From: Deltaproteobacteria bacterium
GTDB taxonomy: Bacteria > Desulfobacterota > Binatia > UBA9968
Length of the DNA: 9,807 bases
Direction of reading: 5' to 3'
Assembly: GCA_016844625.1 (NCBI GenBank)
Contig: JAERMN010000078.1
Span: 1 to 9,807 of the forward strand
Part shown: piece after piece, positions 1 through 7,025 of the stretch
How the letters are laid out: each line of letters begins with the position of its first letter
Numbering within the stretch: the stretch's first letter is position 1
Notes under the pieces: generated by a model
What the model saw: the letters and a program-made list of their open reading frames with translations, nothing else
Told to the model about the DNA's origin: nothing
Database searches by the model: none
Position numbers and translations under genes: made by a program

Positions 1-48
1 GATCCCGAACGGAACCCCTGAAATCACATAGTATTCGCTCGGCGTAAG

Positions 49-513
49 ATGAACCTGCCACTTCCAGAGGCCGATGGCGCGACTGCGGCGGAGGTGCGCG
101 ATTGGCTCGACCGCTTCGCCGTCTGTGTGCGGGAAGTGGACTACGCGGCGGCGCGCCCGTTCTGGCACCACGACATCGTCATCTTCGGCACCTACCAAGA
201 GCTGGTGAAGAGCCTGTCGGGCTGGACCGAGCAGCAATGGGACAACGTCTGGCCGCGCACGGCGGAGTTCTGCTTCGATCTGGCAAATACCATGGTCATG
301 ACTTCACCGGACGGCGCAATGGCGGTGGCGATCGCGCCGTGGACCAGCACCGGCTTCCATCGGGACGGAACGCCCTTCGATCGTCCAGGCCGCGCGACCA
401 TCGTGCTGGTGCGACAATCGGACGGGCGCTGGCTCGGCGTGCATTCACATATGTCGCTGGCGCGCGGCGTGCCGCAGGAAAGCCATGGGAAACGGCCGGT
501 GAAGGCGCGCTAG
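49..513 (+). CDS. NTF2/SnoaL-like small protein
   Basis: A 154-aa soluble protein with the look of the NTF2/SnoaL-like (DUF4440-type) fold. It has an N-terminal helix with an acidic, aromatic stretch (about residues 14-41, ending RPFWHHD). A middle segment is rich in Trp (SGWTEQQWDNVWPRT, about 59-73), and the C-terminal strand reads WLGVHSHMSL followed by a basic tail. The WLGVHSHMSL ending is typical of SnoaL_3-type proteins. The family includes small-molecule isomerases, hydratases and ring-hydroxylating-dioxygenase beta-like proteins as well as proteins with no known reaction, so the substrate cannot be named. There is no signal peptide or membrane segment, so it should be cytosolic. The ATG at 49 is the only usable start after an in-frame stop at 19, and the ribosome binding site is weak (GGCGTAAG directly before it). 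It may be coupled to an upstream gene cut off by the window. Codon use and GC content match its neighbours. Confidence 0.78.
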   Translation: MNLPLPEADGATAAEVRDWLDRFAVCVREVDYAAARPFWHHDIVIFGTYQELVKSLSGWTEQQWDNVWPRTAEFCFDLANTMVMTSPDGAMAVAIAPWTSTGFHRDGTPFDRPGRATIVLVRQSDGRWLGVHSHMSLARGVPQESHGKRPVKAR

Positions 514-581
514 GCGAGGATGGCAATGGGGGTTCTTCAGGCTTTTGTGTGGATCATGTGCCACGTTCCGTTTGTTTTGTT

Positions 582-684
582 CACCACGAAGAGCACCCTT
601 CGACTGCGCTCAGGATAGACTCCGGACACGAAGGGTTCGAAAAATTAACAGTCCGAACTTCGTGCTCGTACTCGTTCTTCGGTG
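582..684. repeat. Composite inverted repeat with a nested 29-nt core
   Basis: The left arm begins CACCACGAAGAGCAC (582-596) and resumes as GACACGAAGGGTTCG (625-639). The right arm (654-684) is its imperfect reverse complement, running from CGAACTTCGTG to TTCTTCGGTG. A 29-nt core (596-624, starting CCCTTCGACTG and ending GACTCCG) interrupts the left arm. The same core, with two changes, occurs at 2472-2500. Removing the core leaves an arm that pairs better with the right arm, so the core looks like a secondary insertion. Repeats built on CACCACGAAG and on CTTCGAC/GCTCAGG units are, from general knowledge, dispersed in many uncultured bacterial genomes. Function is unknown. Confidence 0.65.
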
Positions 685-796
685 TCGATGGCCGTCACGC
701 AATGGAAATGATTCTGGACAAAACCGCTTCCCTCGTGTAGCAAAGGGCCAGTTCCGAATTTGTCATTGGCCGATGGTATTGGCTCAATGCATAATC

Positions 797-804
797 AGGG
801 GAGG
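797..804 (+). promoter_or_regulatory. Shine-Dalgarno site of the dioxygenase homologue
   Basis: AGGGGAGG lies five bases before the ATG at 810. This strong purine-rich site fixes that start codon. Confidence 0.75.
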
Positions 805-809
805 AATTC

Positions 810-1874
810 ATGGGACAAATTCTTGGCCTCGGCGTGACGCACTATCCCGGCCTGACGGCTGAGGGAAATCTTTGCCGGCGCATTAAAATATGTCTCGCCG
901 ACCCGGCGCTGCCCGAGCGCCTGCGGTCGCTTGATAACTGGCCGGAGCCGATGCGCCGGCAGTGGGGCACGGACGATGGCCAGGCGCATTCCGATGCGCA
1001 TCGCCAAGAGATGATCGACGGTTTTCGCATGGCGCGGCGCGCGCTCGATGAATTCAATCCTGACTTCTGCGTCATCTGGGGCGACGATCAGTATGAGAAT
1101 TTCCGGGAAGATTGCGTGCCGCCATTTTCCGTGCTTGCTTACGAAGCGGCTGAATTCCAACCTTGGTTGCACAGTCAACGCGGTGTCAATTCCTGGCATG
1201 AGCCCAAGGACAAAGTTTTTTCCGCGCGCGGCCATCGCCAGGGCGGCAAACATCTCGCGTCGTTCTTGTTGAATGACGGTTTCGACATCGCCTACGCCTA
1301 CAAGCCGCTGCACGCCACTTTGGGACACGCGTTTACCAATTCAGTTTTGTTTCTCGACTGGGACCGCCACGGGTTTCCCTATCCGCTGGTGCCGTTTACG
1401 ACCAACGCTTACGGCCGTTATCTCACCGCCAGCGAAGGCATACCGCCGACGCCGTCAAAAGCGAAAAGCTTCGAAGGCCATGAAGACCCGCCAGGACCGC
1501 AGCCCTGGCGCTGTTTTCAAATCGGCGCGGCGACGGCCCGCGCATTCGTCGATAGTCCATGGCGAGTTGCGTTGATCGCGTCATCGAGCTGGTCCCATTC
1601 ATTTCTCACCGCTAAGCATGGCCGCATGTATCCGGACATCGAGTCCGACAGGCGGTACTACGAAGCGTTGCGCGCGGGTGATTGGGAAACCTGGCGCAAC
1701 ACCAATTTAGCCCAAGCCGAAGACCGCGGCCATCACGAATTGCTCAATTGGTTCTGTCTGGCGGGAGCGATGGCCGAGCTAAAGCGCAAACCCGACGAGT
1801 CAGTGTTTTTGGAATCGTGGATTACCAATTCCGACAAAGTTTTCGCCGTGTTTAGGCCGCCGTTCGCAGGATAA
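810..1874 (+). CDS. LigB-like class III extradiol ring-cleavage dioxygenase homologue
   Basis: A 354-aa cytosolic protein resembling the LigB superfamily of non-haem Fe(II) extradiol dioxygenases, which open catechol-type rings next to the two hydroxyls. The N-terminus runs GLGVTHYPG, placing His11 where LigB proteins carry their first metal-ligand histidine. Other visible features are a His-rich stretch (H60, H64), the motif WGDDQYENF (90-98), and SSSWSHSF (258-265) with His263 as a candidate catalytic base. Then follow RYYEALRAGDWETW (about 282-295) and GHHELLNW (307-314), where Glu310 is a candidate third metal ligand. The residue roles are inferred from the family, not shown. The length suits single-chain relatives rather than the shorter LigB plus LigA arrangement, and no LigA-like gene is adjacent. 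The start is supported by a strong ribosome binding site. The ABM-protein gene lies 238 bp downstream, so co-transcription is uncertain. Substrate is unknown; some superfamily members do not cleave rings. Confidence 0.83.
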   Translation: MGQILGLGVTHYPGLTAEGNLCRRIKICLADPALPERLRSLDNWPEPMRRQWGTDDGQAHSDAHRQEMIDGFRMARRALDEFNPDFCVIWGDDQYENFREDCVPPFSVLAYEAAEFQPWLHSQRGVNSWHEPKDKVFSARGHRQGGKHLASFLLNDGFDIAYAYKPLHATLGHAFTNSVLFLDWDRHGFPYPLVPFTTNAYGRYLTASEGIPPTPSKAKSFEGHEDPPGPQPWRCFQIGAATARAFVDSPWRVALIASSSWSHSFLTAKHGRMYPDIESDRRYYEALRAGDWETWRNTNLAQAEDRGHHELLNWFCLAGAMAELKRKPDESVFLESWITNSDKVFAVFRPPFAG

Positions 1875-1943
1875 CGAAATATCAGTTCAAGGTCTCAATC
1901 GAAGATGCTAGAAACCCTTCGCCGTAAATTGAAAAGAACTGCC

Positions 1944-2029
1944 GTCATGCCCGCGCAGGCGGGCATCCGGTCTTTTTGTCCTACGTCGAACAGTAATAGA
2001 CGCTGGATTGCCGCACTCGCGGGAATGAC
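1944..2029. repeat. Imperfect inverted repeat with 25-nt arms
   Basis: The left arm (1944-1968, GTCATGCCCGCG to GGCATCC) and right arm (2005-2029, GGATTGCCG to GGGAATGAC) are reverse complements except for a few positions. They are separated by 36 bases. The GTCATGCCCGC...GCGGGAATGAC pattern is a known type of dispersed intergenic repeat in many Proteobacteria-like genomes. It lies in the 238-bp spacer between the dioxygenase homologue and the ABM-protein gene. It could fold into a long hairpin in RNA and act in termination or mRNA stability. No T-tract follows the right arm, so I do not call it an intrinsic terminator. Confidence 0.72.
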
Positions 2030-2055
2030 TAAATGGATACGTAGTCGGCTTTGTG

Positions 2056-2091
2056 TCGACTGCTCTGAACTTCTTGTCGAAGAGCCGAAGG
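2056..2091. repeat. Degenerate relative of the CTTCGAC repeat
   Basis: The segment begins TCGACTGC and contains TTGTCGAAGAGCCGAAGG near its end. This resembles the 29-nt core plus the GTCGAAGGG tail seen near 2479-2508, with indels between. It sits just before the ribosome binding site of the ABM-protein gene. The similarity is partial and was judged by eye, so it may be an independent CTTCGACAAG-type repeat instead. Confidence 0.35.
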
Positions 2092-2100
2092 TGGTTCATT

Positions 2101-2106
2101 AGGAGG
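2101..2106 (+). promoter_or_regulatory. Shine-Dalgarno site fixing the ABM-protein start
   Basis: A consensus AGGAGG lies six bases before the ATG at 2113. It argues against the in-frame ATG at 2053, whose extra 20 codons lie in repeat sequence. Confidence 0.85.
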
Positions 2107-2112
2107 AGTGCC

Positions 2113-2424
2113 ATGATAGTCCTGCATGTAACGATCCAAGTTAAACCGGAACATGTCGGCGAATTCTTGCAAGCGGTGCGCCACGACGCAGAGCATTCGG
2201 AAAAAGACGAGCCCGGCTGCCTGCGCTTCGATGTGATTCAAGACCGCGACGATGCGAACCGATTGTATTTCTACGAGGTTTATCGGGATGAGGCGGCTCT
2301 GGCAGCGCACCGCGAGACGCCGCACTTCAAATATTACGCGGAGAAAACCAAAGATTGGCTCGCCGCGCCGCCGCAGCGCCGCTTTGGCAGGAATCTGATT
2401 CCGGCCGACGCGGCGTGGCGTTAG
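2113..2424 (+). CDS. Antibiotic biosynthesis monooxygenase (ABM) domain protein, YgiN-like
   Basis: A 103-aa protein forming a single ABM domain, a dimeric ferredoxin-like alpha/beta barrel. The opening strand is MIVLHVTIQVKPEHVGEFL. It is followed by a helix (about 17-35), the conserved EPGCLRFDVIQD segment (about 36-47), then LYFYEVYRDEAALAAHRETPHFKYY (about 54-78), the usual YEVY-x-HxxTPHF block. Family members include cofactor-free quinone or anthrone monooxygenases (ActVA-Orf6, YgiN) and haem-degrading relatives, but many single-domain members have no assigned substrate. The protein is cytosolic with no signal peptide. A longer reading frame begins at 2053, but the consensus Shine-Dalgarno and the family's usual N-terminus favour 2113. 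Its position after an extradiol-dioxygenase homologue fits a role in oxidising aromatic or quinone compounds, which is inference from context. Confidence 0.86.
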   Translation: MIVLHVTIQVKPEHVGEFLQAVRHDAEHSEKDEPGCLRFDVIQDRDDANRLYFYEVYRDEAALAAHRETPHFKYYAEKTKDWLAAPPQRRFGRNLIPADAAWR

Positions 2425-2450
2425 GATGTGCGGGTCTGATTCGGATTATT

Positions 2451-2577
2451 TCGCGCAAAGCATGTCCTGAGCCCTTCGGCTGCGCTCAGGATAAACTCCG
2501 TCGAAGGGACGCAAAGCAGGCAAAGAAAAATATCTTTTTCTGAGTCCGAACTTGGCGTGCTTGGCGACTTGGCGCGA
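2451..2577. repeat. Second composite inverted repeat with the nested core
   Basis: The left arm starts TCGCGCAAAGCATGTC (2451-2466) and resumes GACGCAAAGCAGGCAAAG (2508-2525). The right arm (2551-2577, CTTGGCGTGCTTGG to TTGGCGCGA) is its imperfect complement, with CAAAG opposite CTTGG. The left arm is interrupted at 2467-2507 by a block holding the 29-nt core (2472-2500), which is 27/29 identical to the one at 596-624. The inserted block has its own pairing potential: CTGAGC with GCTCAG, and CCCTTCG with CGAAGG. It fills most of the 198-bp spacer before the solute-binding-protein gene, which is otherwise non-coding. Confidence 0.65.
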
Positions 2578-2613
2578 GTAATGGTTTTTTAATTCACAGC
2601 ACACAGTTCAACT

Positions 2614-2618
2614 GGAGG
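2614..2618 (+). promoter_or_regulatory. Shine-Dalgarno site of the binding-protein gene
   Basis: GGAGG lies four bases before the ATG at 2623. The spacing is slightly short, but the start is backed by the signal peptide that immediately follows. The ATG formed at 2619 is out of frame. Confidence 0.65.
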
Positions 2619-2622
2619 ATGT

Positions 2623-3621
2623 ATGGGATGCCCCTGGCGAATTTGGTTTTTTGCCGGCTTGTTTTGCCTCTATCAAATTTTCGCGACGGTCGTATTCGCC
2701 CAAGAAAAGGTCCGGCTGTCGCACAGCGCGCTGGAAACCAGCAATGCGGTTTGGTTTCTCGCCCAGGACACGGGCCTTTATAAAAAATATGGATTGGATG
2801 CTGAGCTGCTGTTTATTCCCAGCACCACGACCAGCTTGACGAGTCTTCTGGCTGGCGATGTGCAGGTCGCCAACGTGTCGGGCGGCGCCATCGCGAGCGC
2901 GGCCGTAGCCGGCGCTCAGATCGCCCTCGTCTCCTGCTATCTCAACTCGCTGCCTTATGAGTTGGTGGTGAGCGAGACGATCAAATCGGCGGAGGATCTG
3001 AAGGGAAAAAACATCGGCATCAGCCGGCTCGGCAGCGCCTCCGACGTGGCGGCGCGGGCGCTGTTGCGCGGCTTGAACTTAGAGCCCGACAAACAGGTGC
3101 CGATCATACAAGTCGGCGGATCGTCGGAGCGCGCCGCGGCGTTTCGCGTCGGCCGCATTGCCGGTTTCCCTTCGCCTCCGGGCACCATTCATCTGACCCA
3201 AGGCATGCCGTTTCGGATTCTCATCAGCACGGCGGATTTTAAGCAGCGCTTCGAGTTTCCCTACATTTGCGCGGCGACGACGAAAGCTTATTTGCAGAAG
3301 CACCGAGAAACCGTCAAGAAAGTGATCATGGCACACATCGAAGCGGTGCACTTCGTTAAAACGCGCAAAGACGAGAGCAAAAAAATCATGTCCAAGTACG
3401 CTCGGACCAGCAATGAGGACTACTTGGAATCAGCGTATAGCGCGACCGCAAAACTGTATGACGCGGTTCCGCTGGTGACGCGCCCCGGCGTCGAGGTCCA
3501 GATAAAGGAAGCGACCAGCCGTAAGCCGGGGGCGCAGCTGCGTTTCGAAGATATTGTCGACGAGAGCATCGTGCGGGAATTGGACAAGAGCGGCTTCATC
3601 GAAAAAATCTTCAAGAAGTAA
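2623..3621 (+). CDS. ABC-transporter periplasmic solute-binding protein, NMT1/THI5-like
   Basis: A 332-aa exported binding protein of the NMT1/THI5-like (SsuA/TauA-type) class. Residues 1-26 form a signal peptide with a basic Arg6, a hydrophobic core and a VFA-QE cleavage site after Ala26. There is no lipobox, so a soluble periplasmic protein is expected. The mature protein opens with VRLSHSALETSNAVWFLAQDTGLYKKYGLDAEL, the typical first strand and helix. SLLAGDVQVANVSGGAIASA (about 74-93), the ligand-cleft region, and AEDLKGKNIGISRLGSASDVAARALL (about 122-147), the hinge entry to lobe 2, follow. The C-terminus reads VDESIVRELDKSGFIEKI, the usual family ending. The class binds taurine, sulfonates, nitrate, pyrimidine precursors, aromatic acids and others, so the ligand cannot be named. 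No permease or ATPase gene is nearby. The end is five bases from the convergent glycosyltransferase gene, with no terminator hairpin visible between them. Confidence 0.9.
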   Translation: MGCPWRIWFFAGLFCLYQIFATVVFAQEKVRLSHSALETSNAVWFLAQDTGLYKKYGLDAELLFIPSTTTSLTSLLAGDVQVANVSGGAIASAAVAGAQIALVSCYLNSLPYELVVSETIKSAEDLKGKNIGISRLGSASDVAARALLRGLNLEPDKQVPIIQVGGSSERAAAFRVGRIAGFPSPPGTIHLTQGMPFRILISTADFKQRFEFPYICAATTKAYLQKHRETVKKVIMAHIEAVHFVKTRKDESKKIMSKYARTSNEDYLESAYSATAKLYDAVPLVTRPGVEVQIKEATSRKPGAQLRFEDIVDESIVRELDKSGFIEKIFKK

Positions 3622-3626
3622 GGCGT

Positions 3627-5081
3627 TCACGGACCACGCATATCGATATTGTTGCTGATGTGCGGTGTCGTGAACAGGTTCGGGGGATCAACGCGAGCGA
3701 GAATAACTTCGACGACGAAGTAAGAAAGAAAGAGCGCAAGCAGGCCGCTCAGCGGTACGCGAAATAGCAGTTGCCACGATCGAACCGTCGGCAAAAATTC
3801 AACGCCGCGAATCAAGCCGAGCAGAATGGCCAGGTAAGCAGAGAAGAGCAGCCGCCCTTGAAACACGCTCCAAGCATCGTAACGCCAGCCGATCGCCAAA
3901 ATTAAAAATAAATTGAGCACGAGCGCGAAGAGAAGCGTGCCGTCGAATATTACCCGGTCGCGCGTTTGGCTTGGGTCAGTTGTTTGACCGCTGACGATGG
4001 AAAAGATGAAGGCTCGCGCGCCGACGACGATACCTGAGAGGATCAGCATCGTTGGCGCGAGCGCGAGAAGATAAATCGCCGAGCCGATTCGATTGAGCGG
4101 CACAATCAGATTGCTCATGAACGTGGACTCGGGGATGTAGGCATACCAAAACGAAGCGTACGTCATGAGCGGGTATGAGTGAACCGTGTGACTTGACACC
4201 ACGGGGTGCATCATGAGCTTTACCAAATTGAAATCAAGCAGCGATGCGATTCCGATCCAGGTCGGTCGTTGATCCTTGACCCAATCCGCCAGATCGAGAT
4301 TGCTGATGAGCGGATTGCCGAAGAGAACACTCTGTTCGACGTATTTATACGCGCCGAGAACGGTTGCGGCGACGGCGACAATCAGCAACCGCTGAACGAT
4401 TTGCGCCTGTGCCAGAGCCCGCTCGCGCCCGTTTAGCCAGACAAAAAAACAGCAAGGCAAAATGAAGGCAAGGAAACCTGCCTTCGCCAGCAGACCCAGC
4501 CCAAGGTAAATTCCCAGTAGCGAGTGATTGGCGATGGACGGCGCCAATTGCAAGCGCCGGCACTGGTAGCAGAGGAGCGCGCCGAGAAAGATCGCCAGGC
4601 TGTCGTTGGAAATGAATAGGCCGAACAGCACGAATTGCGGGTGCAGCGCGGCGAGGGCGACGGCCCAATTACACGACCTGGCGCTGACCCAAGGCAGTTG
4701 ACGGAGAACCCGCGCGATCAGCGCCAGTGTCGCCAGCGAAAACATCAGTGATAAGAAATGAACCGCCGGAGCGCCGCCGATCAGATAAAAGAACGCGGCG
4801 AGAAAATAATAAAGCGGCGGGTGATAGCCTTGATTGAACTGATCGGCGCGGGCCGGCAGCCAGGTGCGCGCGATAGACTCGACCACTTCGAGATGATTGT
4901 CGTTGTTGAGATAGCCGATATGCGCGAAGACTATGATCCGGATGAGAACGCCCAAGCCGACTAGCAAGAAAAATACAGAAGAGGCACTCAATCGTGCGGA
5001 GGGCTGCCGTTCAGTGGAATCGCCGCGGCGTGCCGGTGATTTGACGCTCCGGGAGTTTCTTTGCTTTTTGCTCGTTGCCAT
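3627..5081 (-). CDS. GT-C membrane glycosyltransferase, ArnT/PMT-like (484 aa)
   Basis: A polytopic inner-membrane protein resembling the dolichyl-phosphate-mannose protein mannosyltransferase/ArnT-like (GT39/GT83) GT-C group, which uses polyprenyl-phosphate sugars as donors. Residues 1-33 are a basic, Ser/Arg-rich cytosolic tail. The first membrane segment (about 35-55) leads into the loop YLNNDNHLE (57-65), where Asp61 and Glu65 are candidates for the acidic catalytic or metal residues of GT-C enzymes. QGYHPPLYYFLAAFFYLIGG (84-103) matches the conserved HPPLYY block of the group. FISNDSLAIFLGALL and later hydrophobic segments bring the total to roughly ten. No large C-terminal soluble domain is seen. 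It starts six bases after the preceding gene's stop, has no Shine-Dalgarno of its own, and is probably translationally coupled. Donor and acceptor are unknown. Confidence 0.8.
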   Translation of the reverse strand: MATSKKQRNSRSVKSPARRGDSTERQPSARLSASSVFFLLVGLGVLIRIIVFAHIGYLNNDNHLEVVESIARTWLPARADQFNQGYHPPLYYFLAAFFYLIGGAPAVHFLSLMFSLATLALIARVLRQLPWVSARSCNWAVALAALHPQFVLFGLFISNDSLAIFLGALLCYQCRRLQLAPSIANHSLLGIYLGLGLLAKAGFLAFILPCCFFVWLNGRERALAQAQIVQRLLIVAVAATVLGAYKYVEQSVLFGNPLISNLDLADWVKDQRPTWIGIASLLDFNLVKLMMHPVVSSHTVHSYPLMTYASFWYAYIPESTFMSNLIVPLNRIGSAIYLLALAPTMLILSGIVVGARAFIFSIVSGQTTDPSQTRDRVIFDGTLLFALVLNLFLILAIGWRYDAWSVFQGRLLFSAYLAILLGLIRGVEFLPTVRSWQLLFRVPLSGLLALFLSYFVVEVILARVDPPNLFTTPHISNNIDMRGP

Positions 5082-5087
5082 TGCCGC

Positions 5088-7025
5088 TTAGTTGCGTGAC
5101 GCGGGCGGATCGAGTGCCGCCACGTTCGCGACGCCGATGATCGGATCGCCGTGGATATTGCGCAGGTAAGCGATGCTGGCGCTCGGAAAATACCGACGCA
5201 GAGCGCTCATCGAAGCTTGGTTTCGAGCATTGAAAATAATTTTTGCCCGTCCTCGATTCAACAGCGGGCCGAGATCGCTCGGCAGCGTGTCAAGAAACGC
5301 TATGCCCCGCGGTTGGGTGAGATTGTCTTTAATGCTTCTAGCAGGGTCGTAGCGGCCGGAAAAACTGACCAGGGCGAAAATGCCGACCGGCAGCGGCATG
5401 CCCATGGCGGGATTGGCCTTTCCGTACGGTTCGCCGGGCCGCGGCTCGGTTTCAATCTTTTCCACGGTATCGCGGCCCAGGATAATTACCGGCAGATCGT
5501 CGCGCGCTAATTCCGCGCCGATCAAACGGGCTTCGAATGCCATGGTCCGCATGGCCGCGCTGTTCTTTGACTCCAGGAAAAAGTAGAGATAGCCATTCCA
5601 CCCAACGACAAAAAGCACGGCGACTGCCATCGCGTGCTCTCGACCGGTGCGCCAATGCATTGCCGAGGCTTGTGAATCTATTTGCCGTGATAACCATTGC
5701 AATCCAACCCCGACGAGTAAAAACGCCGGCATCATGACAGCGGCGGTTCGGTAGACGTAGGGAGCGCCCTCTTGGCTGACTGAAAAGATCCCAGGGACAA
5801 AATTCACCGCGAACGTCCAGCAGATCAGACGCGTCGTTGTTGAGCGCAGGTCGCGGCATGAAACGATCAGGCCGATTAGGAGCAGCACGCCGGTGATCGG
5901 GTCCAGCATCGCCGTGCCGGGATTGTTGTCGCGCGCATAGTTGCCGCCGCTGACGTTAAACATCAGCGCGTGGCGCCAGAGATTTTCGAATGACGTGAGT
6001 AGTGGTGCAGCGTTGTTGAAAACATTGATCTCGCTCGCTCTCACCCAGAAAGCGTTGGGATGGGCGAGGTAATAACAAAGCAGCGGGAAGGCTACGAGGG
6101 TTGCGCCAGTTATGAATGCAACGCCTTGGCGAAATAGCCAGCGCTCCCTTTTGACGGCCCATTCGACGATGAAAAATAGCCCCAGCGCGAGAAAACAGAT
6201 GCGCGCGCCGGCGTAGCTGTAAAGGGCAATTCCGAGTGTGGCGCCGGATAGATACGCGTAGATCGTCCGGCGATTCAGAATTGCGACTAGAAGGAAAAAC
6301 ATCGCCAGTGAAAATGTCATGACCATGAACGAGACGTCCCAGCCGTAGCGGCTCAGGCGCACCGGCCAATGGCCCGCTGTGAAGAGCGCGGCAACCCACA
6401 GCGCGATGCGGATGTCGAACCAGCTTCTGCAGATCAGAAAGATCGCGCCGCAGGTAACGACACCGGGGATTACGGAAAACAGTTTCATGCTCAAGTAACT
6501 CACGCCGAAAAGTTTGACGATTACGAGATCGAAATAGAGATAGAGATTGGCTGTTTCTACCCAGCCTTCATGGAGCAGCGGCGTGTGACCGAATAGATCG
6601 AAAGGTTTTTCCAACAGCTCCAAGCTGTGAATCATCGCGAGAATTTCATCGATATAAGGACCGAGTGGCAAGTCGGCGATGCGATACAGGCGCAGGGTCG
6701 CCGCTGCGGCGAGAATTGCCAGTAATGCGAAATAATCGCCGCGCGTGAGTTGCCGCACAGTCGAAGCCATCTCTTGTTCGGGTTGCCAAAAAAATCTCGC
6801 CCATAGGCTAGCTCCAAACAGCCAAAAGATCGCTATCCAGGGGCTGTTTAGGTAAAGCGCGATGACTGTGCATATCGCTGCCGTTGCGGCGAGATGAATC
6901 ATCAGCGGGCGAGAATTCCTCGCAGGCTGCAGCGAAGAGTCTGGTACCGGAGGTTGCGATCGTTTACTCGCCCGGCGAGTTTGGTCTATTGACGGGCTTT
7001 TGGTAGTTCGCAGATTCTTACTCAT
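5088..7025 (-). CDS. GT-C membrane glycosyltransferase, GT39-like (645 aa)
   Basis: A larger polytopic membrane protein of the GT39/PMT-like type. Residues 1-40 are a basic Ser/Pro/Arg-rich cytosolic tail. Membrane segments follow at about 42-60, 63-80 and 98-112, then LPLGPYIDEILAM (119-131), where Asp126 and Glu127 occupy the expected acidic site of the first periplasmic loop. Further signatures are the AGHWPVRLSRYGWDVSF segment and repeated hydrophobic helices up to about residue 490. The last 150 or so residues form a soluble, probably periplasmic domain (VEKIETEPRPGEPYGKANP onward, with ILGRD and a Rossmann-like IIFNARNQ stretch). The assigned function, sugar transfer from a polyprenyl-phosphate donor in the envelope, is family-level only. 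The start at 7025 has no clear Shine-Dalgarno; an internal ATG near residue 42 would remove the tail. The similar basic tail on the downstream glycosyltransferase supports the longer form. It heads a two-gene unit and lies 100 bp after the rhomboid gene. Confidence 0.8.
   Translation of the reverse strand: MSKNLRTTKSPSIDQTRRASKRSQPPVPDSSLQPARNSRPLMIHLAATAAICTVIALYLNSPWIAIFWLFGASLWARFFWQPEQEMASTVRQLTRGDYFALLAILAAAATLRLYRIADLPLGPYIDEILAMIHSLELLEKPFDLFGHTPLLHEGWVETANLYLYFDLVIVKLFGVSYLSMKLFSVIPGVVTCGAIFLICRSWFDIRIALWVAALFTAGHWPVRLSRYGWDVSFMVMTFSLAMFFLLVAILNRRTIYAYLSGATLGIALYSYAGARICFLALGLFFIVEWAVKRERWLFRQGVAFITGATLVAFPLLCYYLAHPNAFWVRASEINVFNNAAPLLTSFENLWRHALMFNVSGGNYARDNNPGTAMLDPITGVLLLIGLIVSCRDLRSTTTRLICWTFAVNFVPGIFSVSQEGAPYVYRTAAVMMPAFLLVGVGLQWLSRQIDSQASAMHWRTGREHAMAVAVLFVVGWNGYLYFFLESKNSAAMRTMAFEARLIGAELARDDLPVIILGRDTVEKIETEPRPGEPYGKANPAMGMPLPVGIFALVSFSGRYDPARSIKDNLTQPRGIAFLDTLPSDLGPLLNRGRAKIIFNARNQASMSALRRYFPSASIAYLRNIHGDPIIGVANVAALDPPASRN

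Larger units (their letters stand above)
514..809. other. Repeat-bearing intergenic spacer
   Basis: This 296-bp spacer between the NTF2-like gene and the dioxygenase homologue has no convincing coding region. ORFs crossing it are out of frame with both neighbours and lack recognisable protein sequence. Its main content is the composite repeat at 582-684. The last part ends in a strong ribosome binding site for the next gene. I see no clear terminator for the upstream gene. Confidence 0.6.

Noticed and set aside
1..48. End of an upstream gene in the first bases
   Set aside because: All three forward frames stop within 47 bases, and the few residues available cannot identify which, if any, is a real gene end.
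102..740. A 212-aa plus-strand frame across the NTF2-like gene and the following spacer
   Set aside because: It is a shadow frame. The overlapping gene at 49-513 has family-like sequence, while this one is Arg/Ala/His-rich and reads through the repeat.
795..1328. A 177-aa minus-strand frame opposite the dioxygenase homologue
   Set aside because: It is antisense to a well-supported gene, with no recognisable protein features.
2053..2112. Twenty-codon N-terminal extension of the ABM protein
   Set aside because: The AGGAGG six bases before 2113 and the family N-terminus fix the later start; the extension is repeat sequence.
582..2577. CRISPR array
   Set aside because: The repeated units are imperfect inverted repeats at irregular distances in separate spacers, without regular spacers or cas genes.
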